Position numbers and translations under genes: made by a program
The notes under the pieces: generated by a model
What the model saw: the letters and a program-made list of their open reading frames with translations, nothing else
The model's database searches: none
Told to the model about the DNA's origin: nothing
Shown: piece after piece, positions 31,013-42,070 of the stretch
Position numbering within the stretch: position 1 is the first letter of the stretch
Layout: each line of letters opens with the position of its first letter
Assembly: GCA_003049485.1 (NCBI GenBank)
Contig: PYST01000139.1
Span: 32,265 to 96,264 of the forward strand
From: Ophioceras dolichostomum
Lineage: Eukaryota; Ascomycota; Sordariomycetes; Magnaporthales; Ophioceraceae
Direction: 5' to 3'
Length of the DNA: 64,000 nucleotides

Positions 31013-33638
31013 GTTTGCAACAGCTGCTTTGCGATTGCAATCAGGGACAGACTGAAATGCGGCCTCAAGTTGGGCTTGAATTAAAATCACCTCTCTTTCG
31101 CACACTGCACAAAATCCCCATCAGCATGAGCGCTCGCTCGCTTCACGCGCCGCCACACATGCCAGGCGGAAGCAGGCAAACAAGGAGGGGTTGATGCTTG
31201 TGGCGTCGAATCACAGCCCTCAGCTGCGACGCACAAGGAGGCCTCAGCTTGGTCCGCCTGGTCCGCGATCGGGCACATCAAAGGTCGATTTCACTCTAAA
31301 TAGAAATTCTCGCGCGATCAATATTTGCCCTGGGATCGCGCTGAGAACCTCAAGCCCTGATGTCGTCGAACTTCTTGAGGACGTACCCCAACATCTATTT
31401 CTCGAAGGGTCCGTTGTTTGTCGCTGTTTATCTGGCGACGAGCATCAGCACAGCATATATTGATCTCGCTAATAATTCCGCAACTCGGTATCGATAGCAT
31501 CGGGGCAGCTTCATCGGCCATGTTGTCATCCCTCGCCGTGCTTGGCTTCCCGCGTCCGGTCGGGCCCGGCCCTTCAGGTCCCGCATCCGCGACTGGCATC
31601 ATCAGGGTGCCGGTTAGAACTAAACAAGCATCCCTCCTGGCTGCTGTAACGACCGGCGCACACGGTAAAATGCGTCGTAACGTCGCAAAATACAAGTTGA
31701 CATACCTTCCTGCTCCTTACATCACCCTCAGAAGTGCGACGTGTGACAGCGAAGGAGCAAATACCGAGATGCGGCGTGTTGATGACATTTTGATGACCCC
31801 TATAGCTGTGTACACTTCTGACGCCGTTGGCCAATGGAGCCGCAACATGGACATCTGCATGACACCGTTTCATGATATTGGATCTTCACGGTCGTCTGGC
31901 AGCGGAAATGTCAGTGAGACCGGTGAATAATTAAGACCGGTGCGCCACGGCAAGGGAGTGGAGGACAGCGGCTTCTTGCCGGCCTACACAACGTCAAGTG
32001 ATACACCTGCCACTTTATTGCAGGATCAACAATGTCACCTGTCCTCCTCCCACCGCATACGTACCATACATACCCTCACATTCTCGCCCGGTATCGACCA
32101 TATCGGCGCCGACCATACTAGAGCCCTAACGATCTACACATCTCTCAATTGATGTTGATGCTGTCTCTGTCTTGGCATCGTCCTAACCCTCAGGATCCGC
32201 AGCGGTATCGGTCCTGGATGCGGTATAAAATAGGATTAATCCTGGAGGCTCGGTGAATGAGCGGTGACGCCCTGAAGACAGCAGCCATGCGCACCGCCTT
32301 TTCTTCCGGGCGGACGCGCGGACGGAACGGAACGCAGCCGCGGTCTTCGGTCGCGACTTGTTATTTGTCGACCTCAAGCTACCACCCATCCACCTCGGGT
32401 ATCCGGCGAGGCGGCAAGCGGGACAAAGCATAATTTTGGGGCCGCCGGCCGCTGCAGCCGCGCCCTTCTCCATAACACAGCACCATTGCCTTAGGTATCT
32501 GGTACCTACCTGCCCGGGTACCTAGAGGTACCTGCCTACCAGTACCTACCCAGACTGGTACTTACAGGTTGCCCGCAGGCTTGCAAGCTCTGTCTGTATG
32601 CATCCTCGTTCTTGCATCACCTTGTACAGACCGAGGTATACACATGCCGAAAAAATAGCCTGCAAGAAAGCAGATCATTGCCAACTCAACAACTGCCTCG
32701 AAAGCGCCTGATGTGTTGGAGAAGTCCACGTGTTAGGCACAGGCAATAATTCGAAGAAACTCAAGACGCCGGTGGATATGACATGAGACCGTACACACTC
32801 TCAATGTGCCATGAGGTGATGCCGAAGATAGGTGACTCATTTCAACTCTGATTCCTACGGGCTGGCAAGACCAACGGATTCTATAAAGGGGTTCATAGAG
32901 TCTCGGCAGCCAGTGCCCGCCACTCGCCACCTGCCCCGAGCAGTCGCCGACTTTCACCGCACAGCCTACGGGCTGATGGTGTGCAACGTACTCCCCTAGA
33001 CGAGGAGGCGAGTGGACAGCTCTAGAGCAAGCATTCGCTCCTTGCATGCTGCGTCTCCTAGCGGCAGGCATGCAGACGCTAGGCGATCAATATGCCGACC
33101 AGGTGGTACATAATACCACCGGTCTTGTCAACTTGCCTCCCACATTCACGGGGCGTCTAGAAGCTGCGCTCGTACGACTTCAGCACATGTCGGCCGGCGC
33201 GGTTTCCGTCATACTGCATCCCCATTCCCGCCTTGCTGTTTCGGATGGATGAGCTCGTCCCGTTGTTCTTTGCCCGTGTCAGAATCCGCTGGAAGAGAAG
33301 CATCCTCGGAGCCTCGCACTTCGGTCGTGACCGACGCTCGTTATATGAGCAAGGAGAGCCGGGTGTCGTGGAACGGGGGAAGCCTAGGTCGAGACTTCTG
33401 GTAAGGTGAGCTATACTTAATACTTCCCTCTGTGCTATAGCGCAGAGCTACCGGCTACCGCACATCTTAGTTCCCACTGCACAGGTGTCGGCATCAATTC
33501 CAGCTCCTCCCATCCACCGCTCCTCCAGGCTTCACTACTTAATCGCCATTGCCTCCCGCTGACGAGCCTCTAGTGCTTCTATCTGTCTACATCTCCCCCG
33601 CTCACTCCCCGCCTCAACCATACTATAGGCCCATAGCC
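31013..33638. other. Long intergenic region, no gene seen
   Basis: 2.6 kb. Open frames at 31318-31930 on both strands have no recognisable domain. It contains a GTACC-rich patch at 32495-32572 and a short imperfect hairpin at 33428-33447. Confidence 0.5.
32495..32572. repeat. GGTACCTACC-type imperfect short tandem repeat
   Basis: About eight degenerate GTACC/CTACC units in 78 nt; similar patches occur in intergenic DNA of Sordariomycetes. Confidence 0.55.
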
Positions 33639-34497
33639 ATGTCCCGTCAAGGCTACCAAGGCGACCCCTTCTCGCAGCAGGTTGACAGGGTGCAGACCGC
33701 GATGAACGCCTTCGCCCCTCGCTCGGTAAGCTACCCACAAGTGCAATGCACGCTGCGTTGTGTTCCCTCTCTAGATCAAAAGGCCAAGATTCGACCAACA
33801 CTGCAGCGGGCCCGGGAGACCCAGACTGAGTATTCAAAAACTGACCGCTATGAGACGAGACAAAACACACTAGGTCGGTCTACCCCCATTCACCGCAGAA
33901 TGGGGCTACGCTCACGGCACCAGCGACGCCATCTGGCCCGACCCGTCCCTCGGCGGCGAGCCCGCGAGCGACTACGTCGAGCAGGTCGTCGTGTACATCC
34001 AGGGCCTCCCGACCAAGTCCGCCAAGGGCGACATCCTCAAGGCGGCCAAGATCCTAAAGAACAAGCCCGACTCCAGCTTCGGCATCCTGTACGTCGCCAT
34101 GCCGTCGCCCGGCGCCGCGTACGTCTACTGCACCGACTACCGACGCGCCGCGGACCTGGCGGACGTCTTCAACGAGGTCGGGTTCCCGGCCGATTTGTCT
34201 TCTGCCGGCAGCAGTAGCAAGGGCAGCAGCAGCAAGTCATCGGGTTCGGGTTCGGGCTCCTCGGGCTCCTCGGGCTCGTCGTCGAAGCGTGGCACTACAG
34301 GTGGTAGTCGATCGGAGAGGCTGAAGACGGTGGGCACGACCTATGCTCAGCACTGCCACTTCATGATCTCGTCGCAGTTCTTGCAGCATCTGCAGGATGT
34401 GCGCGGGCGGAAGGGCAAGGACAGCGGGGATAAGGTCAGGCGGGAGTGGGAGCAGACGCATCCGAGCGGGAAGAAGCCTAGGTCGTCGAAGAAGTAG
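33639..34497 (+). CDS. Orphan protein with Ser/Gly-rich middle
   Basis: Exons are 33639-33725 and 33874-34497 (236 aa). A GTAAGC donor and CTAG acceptor join NAFAPRS to VGLPPFTAEWGYAHG in frame. The N-terminal half is compact and has a conserved look: DAIWPDPSLGGEPASDYVEQVVVYIQGLP, then KAAKILKNKPDSSFGILYVAMP, and AYVYCTDYRRAADLADVFNEVGF. A run of about 35 Ser/Gly/Lys residues follows, and then a basic C-terminal helix (FLQHLQDVRGRKGKD) ending in KKPRSSKK, a possible nuclear localisation signal. No domain is recognised. It lies 170 bp from the left end of the Fot1-like element. Confidence 0.65.
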
Positions 34498-34667
34498 AGA
34501 CCCGGCAGGCAAGAGATGCATAGTCTACGGTGGTGGCAGATGGTGCAACAGGCATTGTATTCTTCACATTAGGACCTTTCCTTCTTCGTTTCTAACTGTG
34601 TGCTGTTAAATGTGAGAATTTCCTCCATAGCATAAGCTTGTGAAATCGCTACAACGAGAGGAATGTA

Positions 34668-36522
34668 GAATCGAGGGGGTAGTTGTGATCTGGGGGTAGT
34701 TCTGATCCACCCACATAAGAATTGTATATTGTGCCAATATGAAGCAAATCTGAGGCTATTCTGGTCAAAAAAATCGCAAAAAAATTTGAGGCTAATTTTC
34801 ATCATCATTATCATCATCTATCTCAATTGCCCGGCGGCTGGGGACTCTGGCGCGTTTAGATCGGCGCCGGGGGACCTCTTCCTCACTCTCTTCCTCCTCG
34901 TCTTCCTCAACGGCCGGGACAGGGCAAAGGCGGCGTTGGTCGGGCTCGCGGTTCCGCTCAGAGGCTATCTAGGCCAACTCGTGGAACCTCTCGTTGGGCT
35001 CTTCTTGCACAGTCTTCCTCCGCTTGGGCTGTGCTCTCTCGAGGCGGGCCTCCAACTCGGCGATTCTCTTTTGCTGCATCACCACTTGACTCGTGGCCTG
35101 GCCCAAGGCGTTGGCGATTTTCTGGTGGACTTTGCGGGTGTGTGGCGAGTCCCCGGCCTTGCGGAGGAGGTCTTTGGCCTGCGGACCCGTCTTCGGGGTG
35201 GGGGGGTCCTCAGGGGCAGGGGCAACGGCCACAGGCGCGTTGCGGCGGGCGGCGGTGGCGACATGGGGGTTATCGAGGCATCTCTGCCGGTCTTCGGGTG
35301 CAAACCGGTGACGCGCCAGCCTGCCAGGATGTTCTAGATACTCAAGCCCCTCGTCCTAGCTTTGGCGTAGCACTCGAGGAACTTGAGCTTGCCCACAGAG
35401 GCCGAGTCGGTCAGGGCGGCCAGGTCGCCCAAGTATCGACGGTAGGCGGTTTTGAGGGGGGAGAAACAGCCGCGATCCAGGGGCTGGGTGACGTGCGAGG
35501 AGTAGGCCGGCAAAAAAAGGACGTAGATATTGTTGAGGAAGCATTGGATTATGAAGTCGTCGGTGCAGTGCGATCCATGCCCATCCACAGCCAACAGCCG
35601 TGCGTCGGAGGGATCCCAGGGCTCTGTTTCCGGAATGAAAATCTTTTCGAGCCACTCTAGGCCTATTGCGTTCGAGGTCCAGCCCTTGTCGGAATAGGTG
35701 TACTTCCAGGTAGGGTGGTCGGCCAGAATCTAGTCAGAAAACCACTAGTCCTAGATGGTGCGGGCCTTGAAAATAATTAGGGGGTTGAGGAGCCTTCCGG
35801 TGCCCGAAATACACTCGACTACAGTCGTCCAGGTCCTGTTCTCGTTGCTCTTGATGCCTACCGACCTGGGGCTGACTTCGGCCGAGCCCACGACGAGCCC
35901 ATCCGCCCCCTTTCCTTCCATCAAGCCAACCTCGTCGGCATTGTAGCGATTTCCCGGTTTGATCCCGTCCAGCTGATCGTAGGAATCAAAAAGGGCGTTG
36001 ATGTTGACAGGAGTAGCCGCATTGACCCGGGAATACTCGATCCGGCGCCCCTTTTTGGTCTTTTAAGGCCGGTTAGCAGCTGATGAACTGGCACACCCAG
36101 TCCTGGCCCAGGGGACGATCGTCACCGGCCAAGTCCAGCAACGAAAGGGCGGCGAGACAGACTTAGCGACACGTAGGAGCGTACCCGATGGACTCTTGCT
36201 GCAAAATCCAGGTGGTCAGCTCATCCTCCTGGGCTGCTCACAGTCGTTGCTGACACTCGTGGGCCTTGGCGTGCGGTCGGACGTCGAGAATGCGGCGGTG
36301 CAGGGTATCTTTGTTGACACCCCACAATCCCGCAGCCTTCCGGATGGATTGATGATTTGGGACAGCCTGGATCGCATTTTCTAGGTTTTCTTCATTCGGA
36401 GCCATTTTTTCCTGTATTTTTTAAGTCGGAATTGAGGCTGGAAAAAAAATCGGGAGAGGGGCACACCGCCTTTGGTCGGCAGAAACGGGAAATCACGTGG
36501 ATCAGAACTACCCCCTCGACTC
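34668..36522 (-). mobile_element. Fot1/pogo-type Tc1-mariner DNA transposon
   Basis: A 1855-bp element bounded by terminal inverted repeats of about 17 bp. The left end GAATCGAGGGGGTAGTT and the inverted right end differ at one base, and each end is flanked directly by TA (34666-34667 and 36523-36524), the Tc1/mariner target duplication. Similarity continues as a subterminal repeat GGGGGTAGTTCTGATCCAC at 34692-34710, matching the inner right end. Internally it carries one transposase frame on the minus strand. Size, TA target and coding content fit the Fot1 family of filamentous fungi. The ends look intact although the coding frame is broken. Confidence 0.9.
34792..36405 (-). pseudogene. Fot1/pogo-like transposase, broken by stops
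   Basis: About 538 codons from an ATG at 36405 to a TAG at 34794, close to the 542 aa of Fot1 transposase. An N-terminal pogo/CENP-B helix-turn-helix region reads NAIQAVPNHQSIRKAAGLWGV. The DDE region has YNADEVGLMEG, then VDGHGSHCTDDF and LPAYSSHVTQPLDRGCFSPLK, the DDE_1 signature. The tail is acidic and basic. At least seven in-frame stops occur (for example three within 35730-35757). Each can be explained by one C-to-T change in a CAA, CAG or CGA codon, and there is probably one frameshift near 36060. The pattern suits repeat-induced point mutation. No active protein is expected. Confidence 0.88.
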
Positions 36523-36548
36523 TAGTGGTCAGCAAGCCTGAATTACCA

Positions 36549-36587
36549 AAAAAAAAAAAAAAGAAAAGAAAAAAGAAAAAAAAAAAC
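36549..36587 (+). repeat. A-rich low-complexity tract
   Basis: Nearly pure adenine with a few G, starting about 25 bp outside the right end of the transposon. Confidence 0.8.
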
Positions 36588-37261
36588 GGATTGAGTAGTA
36601 CCAAACACCGTTCTCCAGTCAAGAAGTGTCTTTCATCCCAAGTGGGCGGCCTTGCTACTAGACTTCGGATGTGTCCATGTGACCTACGTAAAACACTGAC
36701 TAGGGCCAGCCATCTGTTGAGACATTGATAGTAGAGTCCAACCTTCCGTCTGACAGTTTTTCTCAGTACTAGTAGAGTATAGTACAACCCAGAGATGTTA
36801 CACAGGGCACTACGAGCAAACAACACTTTCCACCAATTCCCTCCTGAGTTTCTGGCCTATACAAACTCACACTCACTGGGTACGATCAAGCAGAATCCAG
36901 TCTAGTCAGATCAAGTCGAGTCAAGGTACTTTTCAACTCATGTCCAGAAAGCTGGGTAGAGCCAATAAGAAAAGCAAAGCAGCCACAAACGTCCCTAATC
37001 ATGATGTCCGAGGGCAAGACGAAAGTACTAGCAGTACGAACCACGACTAACATGAACTGGGAGGTGTCCAATATAAATATCAAGAACCGCCCCCGAGTGA
37101 CATATTGAGCTGCCAGCAATGCAGCGCCATCTGAGCCATCACCCTCCCAAGATAGGAACATCTCAAACTGAAGTCAACTTACCCTATCCACCAATAAATC
37201 TCACCCCGAAATATTTACAACCCAACCTCCGCCTCTCACTTCCGACATTGGCCTTTTAAAC
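36588..37261. other. Intergenic, promoter of a small gene
   Basis: No gene seen. The final 90 nt before the ATG at 37262 are C/T/A-rich, like a 5' leader. Confidence 0.4.
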
Positions 37262-37516
37262 ATGAGCGCAGGCAAAGGCAACCAGCAAAGCTCCTCCGCC
37301 TCTGGGTATGGCGCAACTCGTGCGGATTCCGAGCCTCCACCGAGCAAGGTCTCGAACAGGAGCCAGACCAAAAACACAGATCAGGTGATCATATCCGGCA
37401 ACGAGGCCAAGGAGAAGCGAGAACATAAAGCACGGAGCCCGTTGAGGAGGAACAGCAGTGCAGATAGCGAAGCCAGCTGGAAGTCTAACAGCAGTGGCGA
37501 GTCTAGCGATTCCTGA
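37262..37516 (+). CDS. Small disordered hydrophilic protein (84 aa)
   Basis: Single ATG-started exon with no hydrophobic segment. Composition is rich in Ser, Lys, Glu, Asn and Arg, with SGYGATRAD, QVIISGNEAKEKREHKARSP and a Ser-rich end (SNSSGESSDS). It is preceded by a pyrimidine-rich leader typical of expressed fungal genes. No family recognised. It shares with the 64-aa protein at 39218 a short VISG(E/N)-A-K/R pattern and Lys/Asp/Ser richness, too weak to call homology. It could be a small stress-type disordered protein or a non-coding transcript with a chance frame. Confidence 0.4.
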   Translation: MSAGKGNQQSSSASGYGATRADSEPPPSKVSNRSQTKNTDQVIISGNEAKEKREHKARSPLRRNSSADSEASWKSNSSGESSDS

Positions 37517-39217
37517 CTCGACGGAAGGAACCGCCAGACACTTGTTGTGGCTATCTACTGATACAATCAGCGGTATATATGTGAAGGGGCCTGGCTAGGT
37601 GGAACCACCGGTCTAACAAAATACGAGGCGGACGGCTGTAGAAGGATCGCATGGTATTGCGTTTGTAAATTGAGTCTACCCCTTGAGCGTTGTTGAGAGT
37701 TCACGGTCGACTTTGAACCGGAGTGGCAGCACCTTTACGTAGATAATAGGGAGATGATATCCAGAAAAGCCAAGGGATCGGTGTCAACGAAGCGAAAGAC
37801 AAAGTAAGCGGTTGGAGGTTGGACGAGAGAAGAGCAATCGCAGATTAGAGGACACTATGGCCGGGGACAAACATGGGATCTGGGGCCGGGGCATCACAAA
37901 ACCGCAGGGCAGGGAGAGAGCGGAGCGCATTGGGATTAGCGGCTTTGCTGTTGGTTCTCCTCCATGTCCTTGCGTCCGTCCCCTTGAGACGCTCCGTATT
38001 AGGACAAGCGCGAGTGTCCTAGACCCACCGCTATACTGTCCGAGGCATGCGGAGTTTCCAGGCGCGGGCTATGGGGCAACTGCCAAAGGTCGTTGGCTGT
38101 TGTTTTTGTCGAGCAGGTCACACCATCCCTAATCCGAACGAGAAGCAAATTTGCCCCCCGCGGCCCATCCCGCTACCCACATGCCTGAAGGGTCTCGGCC
38201 GTGAGTACATTCCCTAACTCGCAGCAGCCGTACTGACTGATGGGGAACGGCAGGCTAGCGGGACGGCTCGCACACGTCTGCGTGCTCCACCATCCCAGTC
38301 AGTGTTGGTGGCGGACGCATCGCAAGCCGCGCGTATGCGGTATGCTCCCGCCTGAGTTAGACGTTGGCGATATGTTTCTTTGGACATCGTGTATTGAGCC
38401 GAGGTGGGCCCCCTAGCTCCATGCCTAATGAGCTCCACATGTCACCTTTTGCACATACCCTGCTCCCGTCATGACTGATCGTCCAGACCACCATCCCGCG
38501 TCTCAAAGGGCCCATGACGCGGTCTACTGTCGTGCTGTCGGCTTGACAGTGCACCATGATTCCTCTCGTCAAACCAGCTGGTATGCCACAACGTCGTTGG
38601 CGGAAGTCTTCCTCGTTGGTGTGGTCCCTGTTGGTTGGGCTTCAAGGGGGAAAAAGCAAACACGCGCGTGGTAAACCAATCTGTTGATTCTGATGATGTA
38701 CAGGGAAGAGTAAAGCTAGTCTACGCGTGAGTCGGAGGAATCGCTTTTGTAAGCGATTCCAAGGGGCCCATGTGACCTAAGGTCTGTCGAGGGGGCTGCC
38801 TTGGTGACTGAGGCAACTCGTCCACGTGGGTGCACGGAAGTGCACCCAACCGTGGTTCAACAGTCCCTTTGTATTGTTCCAGCGGGCGTCATTCTGAGCC
38901 GCGAAGGAATTCGACATATGAAGCGGTATGACCGTTTTCTACCTACCTACTCTGGTATGCTGGTGGGGATACGATGACAAGCGGAGATGACCGGTGAGGC
39001 CAACTGAGTAGTTCTTTGATCGGACCTTCATAATCATAGTAAAAATGCCAGCCTCGCTGGGATCGAAAATGACAATAAATACGTCGTGGTTTGGCCGAGG
39101 AACCATACCTCAACAGACTCTTCTCACATCAGCAGCATTCCAGCAGCATTTTGCATCTTTTCCATCTTCGCCACTGACTCTCAGAAACTACCTCACATTT
39201 CCAAGCACGCAACCATC
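37517..39217. other. Intergenic region with hairpin cluster
   Basis: No gene recognised. Contains strong inverted repeats at 38737-38760 and 38822-38855, with a weaker one between them. Confidence 0.5.
38737..38855. other. Cluster of hairpin-forming sequences
   Basis: First hairpin: a perfect 10-bp stem GGAATCGCTT/AAGCGATTCC with a TTGT loop (38737-38760). Middle: a 5-bp stem TGCCT/AGGCA (38797-38815). Last: GGGTGCAC/GTGCACCC closed by a GGAA (GNRA-type) loop, with an outer CCACG/CGTGG stem across a small internal loop (38822-38855). It could be a structured RNA or a degraded mobile element. Strand and function unknown. Confidence 0.45.
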
Positions 39218-39412
39218 ATGGATTCTAACAACAATCCTACCCCCAACTATAACACAGTCATCTCAGGTGAGGCTCGAAAGGAAATCAACGACGCTATCAT
39301 CTATACAGATGCGAGCACCATGAATCTCGTGATAGACACTGCCAACAAGTCTAAAGAGAAGCGGGACAAAGACAAGACTGATAGCGATGGCAAGGACGAC
39401 ACCCAGAAGTAA
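39218..39412 (+). CDS. Small hydrophilic protein (64 aa)
   Basis: ATG-started single exon preceded by a long C/T/A-rich leader. It begins MDSNNNPTPNYNTVISGEAR, has a possible helix KEINDAIIYTDASTMNLVI, and ends in a strongly charged Lys/Asp tail. No signal peptide or membrane segment. A perfect 8-bp hairpin (39454-39480) starts 42 nt after the stop, inside the probable 3' UTR. Family not recognised. Confidence 0.42.
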   Translation: MDSNNNPTPNYNTVISGEARKEINDAIIYTDASTMNLVIDTANKSKEKRDKDKTDSDGKDDTQK

Positions 39413-39924
39413 TTTCCTGGGTTGGATGTCGCGTCATCCGCGGTCAATACTGTCGGAGCAAGCGCCACTACGTTGCTCCGATGCCAAAAGCTCAAATGAC
39501 TACTTCCATGTCCGTATGGCCATAGCCCTTAAGGCAGATACGGTGCTCAGTAGAACTCATCTGCCCATGGATGCCGTTGAACTCCAGAATTAGTCCCCCG
39601 TGCATTTCGGCACCTTCCTATTACTCAGATAGCTTTCTCAATACTATTTCCCATATTGTAAACCACGATGGAGAGTGGAGCGTGATTCGCATACTGGTCC
39701 GTTGTCTTGTTAGTGCACTACACTTTGAAAAAGTCGGCTTTGTTTGTGGAATGCGGCGAGATCCAACCATTTCACAAGAATTTTCAATGGGGCTGACGCA
39801 GTCTTTGGTTTCGTGCTTGGCGGACTGCCCCGTAGGCCTATAAACGGGCCCTCACCGCCACTCTCCTGCATGCAACTGTGCATTTGACACTCCCTGCACA
39901 CAAAATTCGCTCCTATTTCTCATC
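39413..39924. other. Intergenic, with 3' hairpin
   Basis: Contains a perfect inverted repeat CGGAGCAA ... TTGCTCCG (39454-39480, 11-nt loop). The rest is the promoter of the APH-like gene; no other feature. Confidence 0.45.
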
Positions 39925-41486
39925 ATGGACTACGATAGGCGTCTCGGGCTTGACCAAAAATATCAGGCTTTCATTTGGGTTGAGAAAATCAGCCGTCAGA
40001 CACGCAGTGTGTTCACCGACTGGGTGTCGAGTCATCACCCAGAGCGCCTGCACTGCACCATCGAGCCAGGCTTCCTTTACGGCTCATTTAACCTCGCCAT
40101 TAAGGTCAAGTTTGACGACGGTACTGCATGGATTGTTCGCCACCCCATGCCCGGAAATACGGCGCGTGGCCCTCTCTCGGACGAAAAGTTGGCGATGGAG
40201 GTCGAGACACTCGGCTTGATCCGCGAGAAGACCACCGTACCCGTGCCGGAGGTCAAGGCGTGGGGCCTGGCGGCCGATAACCCCCTTGGCCTGGGACCTT
40301 TCATAATGATGGAGTTCGTCGAGGGGGTAAGCCTCAGAGAAGTCCTTGCAGACAAGAACTTGCCGGGATCATCGGTCTTGATGAGGCCAGACGTTAGTGA
40401 TGGGGAGCTGGAGTACATGTACCGGCAGATGGCCAATATTACCCTTCAGTTATTCAGGCTAGACTTCAACTCCATTGGAAGCTTACCGAACCCGAGAACT
40501 GGGTTTCCTGCTCCCGGCCGCCCGTTGACGTTCAAGGCGCACGAAATTCTAGTAGAAGGAGGTGTCAATGCTTTCGGTAAGTACTACTCTCATCCTCATA
40601 ACCCTCGTTGGTCTCAGAGCGTATTACGGGGACTATTAGCGTTAACTGGGCATCCCCACCATCCCATCAGGCGACAGAAACAAAGGATTCCAGACAACGA
40701 CTGAGTTCTTCCAGTACCTGATCAGCCAGGACTGGGAACAGCTGCACCACCAGGCGAACTCTACCGACAGCCCTGTCCAAGCTAGAGCAAGCTACGCATG
40801 GCTCGGTGCCCTGATGCCGCTCGTCCCTGATTTTGTGGCCAAGGCCTACGACAAGGGGCCCTTCAAGCTGACCTGCGACGACCTTGGACTGGCGAACATG
40901 ATGGTCCGCAGCAAGGACGACCTCACCATCGTGGGGGTTGTGGACCTCGAGTGGTCGTACGTGGGGCCGGCCCAGCTCGCCGCGACGCCGTGGTGGCTGC
41001 TTCAAAGCCGGCTGAGCAAATGGAATGTCGTCGAGGACACAGATAGGGGAGTCGAGGCGGTCATGCAGCGGTACCTCAAGGCTCTCGAAGCCTACAAGCG
41101 CTTTCTTTCCGAGGAAGACAAGGTTTTTGCGGCGAATGCTGTCACAGAAGACGGACAGAAAGTCGAAGGGACAGGCGGGAACCACGAGCTTCAAGAGCTC
41201 CTGGACTGGTCAGTGGCCACAGGTGCGCTGTGGCTGCACATGATCCTCCTCAACGCGTTGAACAGACAAGACGACCTCCCGTTCGTGCAGCTTCGGCCTC
41301 ACCTCGGCGGCGCCGATCCGAGGGTCGGACGAGGTCGAGGCGTTCTCGGTGCGGAAGGCGGCCCATATGGCGCAGTATCGAGAGGAGCTGTCTAGGGCAA
41401 GGAAGCTTGAACAGGAGATGAACGAGGGGAAGATGACAAAGGAGGAGCTCATCGAAGCTTTGTCGTTCTTGAGACGCGTGTGGTGA
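39925..41486 (+). CDS. Aminoglycoside/choline phosphotransferase-like (APH) kinase fold, 3' frameshift
   Basis: Fungal APH-family protein, a small-molecule or orphan kinase; nothing links it to drug resistance. Exon 1 is 39925-40576; exon 2 starts at 40671 (GTAAGT donor, CAG acceptor, in frame). Visible blocks: GFLYGSFNLAIKVKFDDG (nucleotide loop), WIVRHPMPG, VPVPEVKAWG, FIMMEFVEGVSLREVL, and the catalytic loop LTCDDLGLANMMV, where the usual His is Cys but the catalytic Asp and the Asn are kept. VVDLEW is the metal-binding element. After QLRPHLGGADPR the frame must shift by one base at about 41321-41326 (GGG run) to continue as SDEVEAFSVRKAA ... EALSFLRRVW and stop at 41486. Unshifted, it ends near 41394 with unrelated residues. 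This is a real indel or a sequence error. Confidence 0.8.
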
Positions 41487-42070
41487 GAGCAGTTCAAACA
41501 TCATCGCGGTAGCTTTGGGCGTGTATGACCAAACGCAACCACCGAGCCCCCGGGCAATCGCGCCTCGCGTCGATGGCTTAAGTGCCTCAGGTAATAACTC
41601 GACCGCATTTCTGTGGCGCACGAATAAGCTAGGGTAAAGGCCGGATTATCGTGCCAGCTTTTTCCGCCGTACATGTACCTATTCATTCGCTGAAGAATAT
41701 TCGCTGCAGAACTGGCTAAACTCTCGGCCTCTAGTGCTAAACTTTCCCCTGATGGTGAAAATGGGAAGCTGAGACTTTCTGCTGTGAATCACGTTTTCTC
41801 AGCCGGGAATTTCCTGGTAGGGAGCGCCGATCTGCGGCTGATCGGCGCTGCCGAGGGGCACCGATCCAATATTTAGCTCAATGTATGGTGCATTGGCGAA
41901 TGTAAACTTTTGCTGACCCGGAACACACATCCGTTCGGGAACATTCCAACATTTGATCTATCCATCTCTCGGGTCGCACGACGAAAAAGCTGCCGATATG
42001 TAATGATTTAAGGTCCTACGGATCTATATCATAGGAACAACCGCTCGGTCGGTTGGTTGCGCGAGCATCA
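41487..42070. other. Intergenic, promoter of the bZIP gene
   Basis: No gene seen. Confidence 0.4.

Noticed and set aside
31418..31930. 170-codon plus-strand open frame with an overlapping minus-strand frame
   Set aside because: No ATG at the 5' end, no recognisable motif, mixed composition and no leader; coding cannot be supported.
32733..33071. 112-codon minus-strand open frame
   Set aside because: No domain, no leader and no plausible intron pairing.
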